The notes beneath the pieces are model-generated. The model saw only the letters and a program-made list of their open reading frames with translations. It made no database searches and was not told the DNA's origin. This document shows positions 16,668 through 23,449 of a stretch of 64,000 nt of DNA, piece by piece. The stretch's first letter is position 1; each line of letters starts with the position of its first letter. This DNA is from Thioalkalivibrio sp. ALJ3 (GTDB lineage: Bacteria; Pseudomonadota; Gammaproteobacteria; Ectothiorhodospirales; Ectothiorhodospiraceae), in NCBI RefSeq assembly GCF_000377205.1, contig NZ_KB897908.1:186001-250000 (forward strand). The letters run 5' to 3'. A program made the position numbers and the translations under genes.

Positions 16668-19490
16668 TTATCGATTCGATTTAATCGAATCGATTTGGGG
16701 CCGTAAAGTGGGCTCCAGGCTCACGGGGGATGCGGCGAGCACGGCAGTTTCCAACCCTTCGAGGTCTCCTGGGTAACCGTACAGGAACCCCTGGAAGTGG
16801 CGGCAGCCCAGACCGAACAGGAAGGCGCGCTGCTCGTCGGTTTCGACACCTTCGGCAATGACGTCCAGATCCAGCGTGTGGGCGAGATTGACGACCATCT
16901 GGGCGATCGCGGCGTCGTTCGGGTCGTCCAGTACGTCCCGTACGAATGACTGGTCGATCTTGAGCTGCGACAGCGGAAGTCGCTTGAGGTAGGCAAGGGA
17001 GGAATAACCGGTGCCGAAGTCGTCGAGGGCGAATTCGACCCCCAGCAGCCGCAGATCGTCGATATGGGAGACGACCGTGTCGACATCCTCAAGCAGCATG
17101 CTCTCGGTCAGTTCGAGCTTCAGGCGGCTGGCCGGGGCGCCAGTCTCCTGCAGCATCGTGTGCAGATCCTGGACGAACTGCTTGTGGCGAAACTGCCGAG
17201 CGCTGACATTGACGGAAAGGGTGAGTTTGCGGAACGCAGCAGAATGCTGCCATGCGGCAAGCCGCTCACAGGCGGTACGCAGTACCTGGCGCCCGATGGG
17301 AACGATCAGACCCGTTTGCTCCGCGACGGGGATAAACACGGTAGGGGCGATTTCGCCCCGCTGCGGATGCGGCCAGCGCAGTAGCAACTCGGCGCCGATC
17401 ACATGTCCATCGGCTTCCACTTGAGGTTGGTAGGCCACGGTGAATCCGTCGTGGTCGAGTGCCTGGCGCAGTTCGCTCTCCAGTTCGAAGCGGGCCTCCA
17501 CGGCTCGATGCAGCTCGGGGTCGTAGAAACGTACCGTGTTGCGCCCGGCGTTCTTCGCGCGATACATGGCCAGGTCCGCCTGCTTGAGGACCTCCTCCAC
17601 GCCGAGGCTGCGGCCACTGAAGAGCGTGGCGCCAATGCTGGGGGTGACATGCCGGTTCTGACCTGCGAGCTCGAAAGGTTCGCGCAGGAGGTTGATCAGC
17701 TTGCGTCCGACCGCCTCCGCTTCGGTGGCGGCCCTGGCCGGATCCGGGTGGAGGTCGTTGAGAATGATCACGAACTCGTCGCCACCCAGGCGCGCCAGCG
17801 TGTCGGCTTCGCGCACGGAATTTGCCATGCGACGTGCGACCTGCCGCAGCAGGTCATCGCCAACCGCATGGCCCAGGGTATCGTTGATGTCCTTGAAGTT
17901 GTCCAGGTCGATGAACAGAACAGCACCATGCTGGCCTGTGCGAGCCGTGTTCGCGAGTGCCTGGCCCAGCCGGTCATGCAGCAGTGTACGGTTGGGAAGT
18001 CCGGTCAATCCATCGAAGAAGGCAAGGCGGCGAATCTCCTCCTCGGCCTCCTTGCGGTCGGAAATATCCATCATGGTGCCGAACATGGCCATGACCTGGC
18101 CATCGTCATCGAAGCGGGCACTGGCGTAGACGCTGACCCAGCGATGGCCGCCGTCGTGGGTGCGCAGCCGGATCTCTTCGGACTGCGCGTGGGTGCCCCC
18201 TTCGAGCAGGGTGGCGCAGAAGCTTTGCGCGTCGTCGCGGTCGTGTGGGACCACGTAGTTGCATAGCGGTTCGCCCAAGGTCTCTTCCACTGGAAAGCCG
18301 GTCATGGCTTCCCATGCCGGGTTCAGGAGCGTCCATCGGCCATCGGCATCGGTGCGGAAGATCACCTCGGAGATGTGGTTGACGACGTCCTTGTAGCGGT
18401 TCTCGCTTTCCTTCAGGGCCGCGGTGGCGCGCCGGTGGGCAGTGATGTCCAGCGTGAGGCCGCGGAGACTGCGGCGGTTCCCTGAATCATCGGCCCAGGA
18501 GAGGATGTCGCGCAGCCAGATCCATTGCCCGTTGCGGTGGGCGAAACGGTAGTCCACCACCTTGGGACCGGCACCGGGTTCGCGCGCCGCCTCGCGAACA
18601 CGGGGCAGATCGGCCGGGTGGATATGCCGCGCGCGGAGCTCGCCGCGGCCCAGGTTGCGCGAGGGAAAGCCCAGCAGCTTGCGTGTATCCCCCGCAACGA
18701 ACTCCCATTCATGGCTGTCAGGGTTGGCTTCCCACAGGATGGCGTTGGCCCCGCCCAGCATCGATTCCAGTCGGGCCACGGACCGGTTCAGCTGCTGGTT
18801 TTGCTGTTGCAGGGTCGATTGAGTGGTACCCAGATGGGCTGCCATGTCGTTGAACGTCAGGGCCAGATCGCCGAATTCGTCGCGCGAGTCGATACGCACT
18901 CGATGGTCCAGGTGTCCGGCCTCCAGTGCCTTGCTCCCTTGCAACAGCAGACGCAGGCGCCGGGTCATCATCAGGGCGAACAGGATGGCCGCGAGGATCG
19001 ACAGCCCCAGCACGCCCAGGGCCAGCAGAACATTGCGTTCCAGGAGGTTCGCCGAGAGCTGCTCGATTGCCTCGGTGGAGTAGCCGACGGCCACTGAGCC
19101 AAGGGGTTGATCGGAAAGCTCGATACTGCGGGCGATTTCGACCTGGCCGGCCTCTCTGCGTACGCCTTGCTCGACCGCGGGAAGGTGGTCCGGTGCGACG
19201 CCGACCGAGGCCAGGGGGCGATCGCTGGCGTCGAGTACCACTGCGTACAGCACGTTCGAGTCGTCGGCCAGCAGGCCGAGCAGATCCTGCAGCATCGCGG
19301 GGTCCGCATAGGCCAGGCCGGGAGTGAGGGCCGACCCCAGCAGCCGGCTTTGCTGTTCCGCGGTGCGTTCCAGTACTTCCTGCTGATTCTGCTGGACTTG
19401 GGTGATGCCGCTAAAGAGCAAAGCCCCGACCATCACGACCTGGATCGCGACGGTCCCGATGATGATCTGCCAGGCGACGTTCAGGCGCAT
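16668..19490 (-). CDS. Membrane PAS-GGDEF-EAL cyclic di-GMP enzyme
   Basis: A 940-residue inner-membrane protein. Domain order: TM1 (about 7-29), a periplasmic sensor region (30-150), TM2 (153-176), HAMP (175-228), two PAS domains (about 245-355 and 360-480), GGDEF (485-660) and EAL (675-920). The cyclase motif GGDEF is intact at 569-573. The phosphodiesterase domain has E701-L-L-L-R in place of the usual EALxR, which keeps the catalytic Glu and Arg, plus DDFGTGYSS (823-831) and EGVE (880-883). Both activities are therefore possible. It probably responds to a periplasmic or redox signal; the signal is unknown. Confidence 0.92.
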   Translation of the reverse strand: MRLNVAWQIIIGTVAIQVVMVGALLFSGITQVQQNQQEVLERTAEQQSRLLGSALTPGLAYADPAMLQDLLGLLADDSNVLYAVVLDASDRPLASVGVAPDHLPAVEQGVRREAGQVEIARSIELSDQPLGSVAVGYSTEAIEQLSANLLERNVLLALGVLGLSILAAILFALMMTRRLRLLLQGSKALEAGHLDHRVRIDSRDEFGDLALTFNDMAAHLGTTQSTLQQQNQQLNRSVARLESMLGGANAILWEANPDSHEWEFVAGDTRKLLGFPSRNLGRGELRARHIHPADLPRVREAAREPGAGPKVVDYRFAHRNGQWIWLRDILSWADDSGNRRSLRGLTLDITAHRRATAALKESENRYKDVVNHISEVIFRTDADGRWTLLNPAWEAMTGFPVEETLGEPLCNYVVPHDRDDAQSFCATLLEGGTHAQSEEIRLRTHDGGHRWVSVYASARFDDDGQVMAMFGTMMDISDRKEAEEEIRRLAFFDGLTGLPNRTLLHDRLGQALANTARTGQHGAVLFIDLDNFKDINDTLGHAVGDDLLRQVARRMANSVREADTLARLGGDEFVIILNDLHPDPARAATEAEAVGRKLINLLREPFELAGQNRHVTPSIGATLFSGRSLGVEEVLKQADLAMYRAKNAGRNTVRFYDPELHRAVEARFELESELRQALDHDGFTVAYQPQVEADGHVIGAELLLRWPHPQRGEIAPTVFIPVAEQTGLIVPIGRQVLRTACERLAAWQHSAAFRKLTLSVNVSARQFRHKQFVQDLHTMLQETGAPASRLKLELTESMLLEDVDTVVSHIDDLRLLGVEFALDDFGTGYSSLAYLKRLPLSQLKIDQSFVRDVLDDPNDAAIAQMVVNLAHTLDLDVIAEGVETDEQRAFLFGLGCRHFQGFLYGYPGDLEGLETAVLAASPVSLEPTLRPQIDSIKSNR

Positions 19491-19765
19491 GCAGGCCCCG
19501 TAGACCCGTCAGAACGGGCACGGCGCGGCATGACGCAGTGCAGCTTGGATTCGAGTGGGAGATGGAACATGGTCCGTCCGTAGGCGCCCGTGTTGACCGG
19601 GCTTCAGCGCCTGCAAGGTCCATTATGCTACCTGAATGGAGGATGACTTTCCTCACACGGAGGCATGATGCCCGACCGTTGGCGCTCCCCGATTCGCCGT
19701 CCAGGGATCCGTGCTGGGGATGGCCCTGGACGGCGGGTGTCGTCTGATCGCGGGGTGTCGTCTCC
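19491..19765. other. Intergenic region with a 12-bp inverted repeat
   Basis: 275 bases between doxX and the GGDEF/EAL gene, both on the minus strand. CGCCGTCCAGGG at 19695-19706 pairs perfectly with 19724-19735 over a 17-base loop, but no T tract follows on either strand. The region must hold the promoter of the GGDEF/EAL gene; I could not assign -35 and -10 boxes with confidence. No gene is seen. Confidence 0.5.
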
Positions 19766-20158
19766 CTAGTAGCGGTTGATGGCGAGGCGGCCGGGGCCGG
19801 TCAGGGCCAGGGCGATTGCCGAGAACAGGAACATGGCCTGCAGTTCGATGGCCCAGCCGCCGTGCTGGGTCAACTGAACAACCTCGTCCGCATGGGCGAG
19901 ACCGATGGCGAACAGCATGTTCACTGCGATCAGCACGGCACCGATGCGCGCATACAGACCAATGATCAACAGGACCGGTGCCAGCACCTCGCCAATATAG
20001 GCACCGTAGGCAAGTATCCCCGGCAGGCCAGCGCCGGCCAGCATGCCTTCGATGTGCCCGACACCGCCAGAGATCTTGTCGATCCCGTGGAGCAGGATCA
20101 TTACGCCCAGGGCCAGGCGCAGAATGAGCTTGCCACTATCGTCCAGTATGTTGTCCAT
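19766..20158 (-). CDS. DoxX family membrane protein
   Basis: A 130-residue protein with four predicted membrane segments, the DoxX fold: LILRLALGVMILLHGIDKI, the GHIEGMLAGAGLPGILAYGAY segment, VLAPVLLIIGLYARIGAVL and a last helix near FLFSAIALAL. DoxX proteins are linked to redox or sulfur metabolism in different bacteria; the exact role here is unknown. The ATG at 20158 has AAGGAGA upstream and overlaps the 3' end of the interrupted PhnD-like gene by 23 bases. Its transcription may now depend on whatever passes the inserted element. Confidence 0.85.
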   Translation of the reverse strand: MDNILDDSGKLILRLALGVMILLHGIDKISGGVGHIEGMLAGAGLPGILAYGAYIGEVLAPVLLIIGLYARIGAVLIAVNMLFAIGLAHADEVVQLTQHGGWAIELQAMFLFSAIALALTGPGRLAINRY

Positions 20159-21394
20159 CCGTGGTCTCCTTGTAAGTGGATGGTGGGTGGGTATCCGGTG
20201 AGGAAACGGGCTGTTCTTTGTCCTCGAGCAGGCCCGCGAGCCGCGAAAAATCGTCCGGGCCGGCGGCATCGAAGCCCCGTTCGTGTCGAATCGCCTGCAG
20301 AAGCGCGCGTCCGTCTGGAGTATCCGACAGCCGCTCGAATTTCCCCTGCAAGTCTAGGGAGACGCTGATTTAATCACACGTCCGCGCTCGAGTCGCTTTT
20401 GCGTGCGAACAAGGCGCGGTGACTGCCGTGCAGTCATTCTGCACAAGGGAACCGCAACGCCGTTCCCACGCAAAAGCGGCCGAGCCCCTGCTTTCAATGG
20501 CTTGTGGGGTTGGCGCCCCCTGTTCCCCGATCCTGCGTTGCGCCGCTTGCGGGTAGAACCACTACCCGCTGCACGACGCGCCTTGTCTCGGAAAACAGGG
20601 GGCACCAACGCGGACGTGCGATTAAATCAGCGTCTCCCTAGATCATCGCTGCGCGCACGTTGGTGGAGCACAACCGTGAAGCCGGGGAAACTCTCCGACT
20701 GAGCGATGATGCGGGCCAGAGTGCCGTCGGCGAGGGCGATCAGTCGTGCGGTGTCGACCGTCTCTTCACGCGGTTGCAGGGCGACCCCGTCGATCACCAC
20801 CACACTTGCGTCGGCCAGGCCCAGCAGCATGGCCGATGTGGCTCCCTGGTGGTGCGGGAACTCCAGGTATTCGACTGCTGGCTCATTGGGCGCAAATTCG
20901 ATCTCCAGGAGGGTGCGCGCCAGGGTGGCGCCTATGCTGTGGCGGAAGGGTGTGGCCAGTGTGGTGCCTTCAAGGTCAGTCAGACTCCTGATCGCGCTGT
21001 CAGCGGGGGCGACGATCACAATGGCGAAGATATCTCTTGAGCGTGCGACGGGCGCATAGGGCCCGGCCGCGTCGAGCAGGGGCACCACATGGGGGGCGAC
21101 GATGGCGATTTCGTAGCGTTCGTCGTGGAGGCGCTCAATGAACTGTGACAAATCCCGGGATGACTCCAGAAACACGGGGTCGCCGCGCTCTTCGGCGATC
21201 CAGTCGCGCAAGGGCGCATAGCGTTCGAACAGTACGGGCGGGCTGGCGAAGGGCTGCACACCCAGGGTCCATGTGTCGGCGGTGACCGGGGATGCCATCA
21301 GGAGTGTGAGCAGGATTGTGAGGCAAGCCCCCACCCGCCGCGAACGCACGGCAAATCGGCATGACGACCAAACGCGTGGCCCGGGGGCTCGCAT
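20136..21394 (-). pseudogene. PhnD-like periplasmic binding protein gene interrupted by palindromic element
   Basis: The 5' part (21394 to about 20642) encodes a signal peptide (cleavage likely after ASPVTA) and a mature type 2 periplasmic binding domain of the phosphate/phosphonate (PhnD-like) kind: LGVQPFASPPVLFERYAPL, IAIVAPHVVPLLDAAG, TTLATPFRHSIGATLAR. The current frame runs into copy B and stops after 255 residues. The 3' part (20353-20136) encodes KFERLSDTPDGRALLQAI and more, the C-terminal helices of the same family. Joining the two across a single CTAG gives one uninterrupted 324-residue frame. The 255-residue product is probably non-functional; no transporter genes adjoin it, so it may have been a sensory binding protein. 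Confidence 0.85.
20354..20641 (+). mobile_element. MITE-like palindromic element, copy B (288 bp)
   Basis: Terminal inverted repeats of 33 bp (20354-20386 with 20609-20641, 32 of 33 pairing) begin CTAGGGAGACGCTGATTTAA. Arm 1: core stem 20394-20405 with 20467-20478 and apical hairpin GTGCAG/CTGCAC at 20428-20444. Arm 2: stem 20509-20530 with 20588-20609 (19 of 22 pairing) and hairpin GCGGGTAG/CTACCCGC at 20549-20569 with loop AACCA. CTAG flanks both sides and the target gene reads through when one copy is removed. It encodes no protein of note. Confidence 0.88.
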
Positions 21395-21632
21395 GCGCCT
21401 CCTCCCTGCGGCTGCTCGTCTTGCTATCCATAGCGCGTATCGAGGGGCCTGTCCATCATGTGTCAACAACTTGGCGGAGTGGCCGCGGGCTCCCCGCGTG
21501 GCCTGACGGGATTTCGTTAACGAGAACGTTGAATGGTCTTCTCCCGTGGGTGGCGGGGAGCTGGCGCTAATCTTGCATGAGGCCTCCGGCATGCAGATCA
21601 CCGTGTCGACGGACACGGCCGGAGGAATGGAC

Positions 21633-22694
21633 ATGAACGTATTCGATCGCGTGGCGGAGGCCCTTCTCGCCATGCTGCAGGATTTGACACCCCTGACGGT
21701 CATCGGCGCTTTTTCGCTGTTGCTGTTCGGGCTGTTTCTCGTGGCGTTGATGGCCCTGGCCCTGCGTCGAGCGCCCGCCCTGCAGGGCGCCGCGCCCGCG
21801 TTGCTGACCACATTGGGGATCCTCGGTACGTTCCTTGGTGTTGCCATCGGGCTGATCGATTTCGACGCCGCTCGGGTGGAAGCGAGCATCCCGGCATTGC
21901 TGGAGGGCCTGAAGCTCGCCTTCGTGACCAGCATCGTGGGTCTCCTGCTGGCGGCGGTATTGCGCGTTCTGCAGGTGATGATGCCGGCCCCGGACGCGGT
22001 CCCGGGTGGTGGGGTGGACCCTCAAGCCAGCGATGACCCCGAACGTGTGCTGGCCGAGCAGCGCGACGCCACACGGGCCCTGCTACAGGCGGTGCAGCGC
22101 ATGGATCGCCGTCTGGATGATCGGTTGAAAGATCAACACCACGAGCTGAAGCAGAGCCTGGAGGGGCTGGCGGATCGCATGAGCGAGCTCAGCAGCGGGC
22201 ATCTGGTGGCCGCGCTGGAGCAGGTGATTCGCGATTTCAACGACCGTCTGGGCGAGCAGTTCGGCGAGAACTTCCGCCGACTGGACGACTCCGTGGCGCG
22301 GCTGGTGGACTGGCAGGATCGCTACCGCGAGCAGATGGATACCCTGCACCGGGCGTTCGACCAGGCGCGGGAGGGCGTCGAACAGAGCGAAGGTGCGCTG
22401 GAGCGTCTGACTGGACAGGCGCTGAAGATTACCCGGCATGTCGAAGAGCAGGATGCGACGCTGTCCAGTCTGCGGCGGGAGACGGTGGAGCTGGAGGCCC
22501 TGTTGAGTGCCATCGCCGCGCTGCGTGATCGAGCCACCGAGGCTTTCCCCGCAATGGATGCACGGTTGGAGGCGATGCTGGAGAGCATCGAGAGCGCCGT
22601 GCAGTCCGGGCGTGCGGCCGAGTCGCGCTGGCGGGGCGAGGCATTCGCAGTGGGTGTGGCCACCCCGGCCGACACCTTGGGGGCGCGGTCGTGA
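21633..22694 (+). CDS. ZorA/MotA/ExbB-like proton channel protein with coiled-coil tail
   Basis: A 353-residue inner-membrane protein. Three membrane segments (about 22-45, 55-75, 92-113) carry the MotA/TolQ/ExbB core with LLTTLGILGTFLGVAIGL and GLKLAFVTSIVGLLLAAV. A long Glu/Arg-rich coiled coil fills residues 130-330. This layout matches ZorA-type channel proteins. The start at 21633 is set by GGAGG at 21621-21625; upstream in-frame starts lack such a site. Its stop overlaps the start of the OmpA-domain gene (GTGA). It probably forms an ion-driven motor or force-transmitting complex with that partner; the purpose is unknown. Confidence 0.8.
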   Translation: MNVFDRVAEALLAMLQDLTPLTVIGAFSLLLFGLFLVALMALALRRAPALQGAAPALLTTLGILGTFLGVAIGLIDFDAARVEASIPALLEGLKLAFVTSIVGLLLAAVLRVLQVMMPAPDAVPGGGVDPQASDDPERVLAEQRDATRALLQAVQRMDRRLDDRLKDQHHELKQSLEGLADRMSELSSGHLVAALEQVIRDFNDRLGEQFGENFRRLDDSVARLVDWQDRYREQMDTLHRAFDQAREGVEQSEGALERLTGQALKITRHVEEQDATLSSLRRETVELEALLSAIAALRDRATEAFPAMDARLEAMLESIESAVQSGRAAESRWRGEAFAVGVATPADTLGARS

Positions 22695-23443
22695 TCCTGC
22701 GCTGGCTGTTGCAGCGCCGCGCACGTGCCCGCGGCACATCGCACGAGGCGGATCAGGGCTCGCACTGGCTGGCGGTGGCGGACCTGATGGCCGCGTTGAT
22801 GATGATCTTCCTGTTCCTGGCGCTGTTGCACATGGTGCAGGTCGAGCGCTCCAGTGCGGCCCATGCCGAGGTACGCAACGAGGCCTCCGCTTTGCGCGCG
22901 GCGATCTATTCGGTGCTGGAGGAGGAGTTCCGCGATGACCTGCCGCGCTGGAATGCGGAACTCGACCGCGACACACTGACGCTGCGTTTCCGCGAGCCGG
23001 AGGTCTTGTTCGAGCGTAGTTCCGCGAGTATCCGGCCGCGCTTCGAGGCGATCCTGGACGACTTCATGCCGCGCTACGCGGAGCAGTTGCGCCCGTTTGC
23101 CGACGTGATCCGCGAGGTGCGCATCGAGGGGCATACCTCCAGCGAATGGGCGGGTAGCGACGATGCGATCGATGCCTATTTCGGCAATATGGACCTGAGC
23201 CAGCGGCGTACCCGGGCGGTGCTCGAGCATGCCTATCGGCTCGAGCCACTGCAGGAAGATGACTGGTTCCGTTCGCGGGTGGCGGCGGTAGGCTTGTCGT
23301 CCTCGCGGCGGGTGCTGGATGCGGATGGACGGGAAGACCGCGAGGCCTCGCGGCGGGTGGAGTTCAGCGTCCTGACGGACTTCGAGGCGCGTCTGCTCGG
23401 AGCGCCGGACGCGCCTGCGCCGGTGGAGGCGCGGGCACGGTAG
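22691..23443 (+). CDS. ZorB/MotB-like OmpA-domain stator protein
   Basis: A 250-residue protein with one N-terminal membrane helix (WLAVADLMAALMMIFLFLAL). It carries an Asp at position 31, where MotB/ExbD/ZorB proteins have their proton-carrying Asp. A periplasmic helical linker leads to an OmpA-like peptidoglycan-binding domain, seen as VRIEGHTSSEW, LSQRRTRAVL and a closing EASRRVEFSVL. The GTG start at 22691 overlaps the stop of the channel gene, so the two are made together. No zorC, zorD or zorE lies beside it; the next gene is glnD on the other strand. Confidence 0.8.
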   Translation: MILRWLLQRRARARGTSHEADQGSHWLAVADLMAALMMIFLFLALLHMVQVERSSAAHAEVRNEASALRAAIYSVLEEEFRDDLPRWNAELDRDTLTLRFREPEVLFERSSASIRPRFEAILDDFMPRYAEQLRPFADVIREVRIEGHTSSEWAGSDDAIDAYFGNMDLSQRRTRAVLEHAYRLEPLQEDDWFRSRVAAVGLSSSRRVLDADGREDREASRRVEFSVLTDFEARLLGAPDAPAPVEARAR

Positions 23444-23449
23444 CCTGGT

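Noticed and set aside
16668-19490. Degenerate EAL domain because the motif reads ELL
   Set aside because: The catalytic Glu and the downstream Leu and Arg of ExLxR are intact, as are DDFGTGYSS and EGVE, so activity cannot be excluded.
19695-19735. A 12-bp inverted repeat as terminator of doxX
   Set aside because: The stem is strong but no T tract follows on either strand, so I did not call it a terminator.
19759-19769. CGTCTCCCTAG at the doxX stop as a further end of the palindromic element
   Set aside because: Only 11 bases match, there is no partner end, and such a match is not improbable by chance in 64 kb on both strands. It is kept in mind because it again coincides with a TAG stop.
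20642-21394. A functional phosphonate uptake system
   Set aside because: The binding protein gene is interrupted and no phnC- or phnE-like genes are near it.
21633-23443. A complete Zorya anti-phage system
   Set aside because: Only the two motor proteins are present. No ZorC, ZorD or ZorE is found on either side; the neighbours are glnD and an interrupted binding-protein gene.
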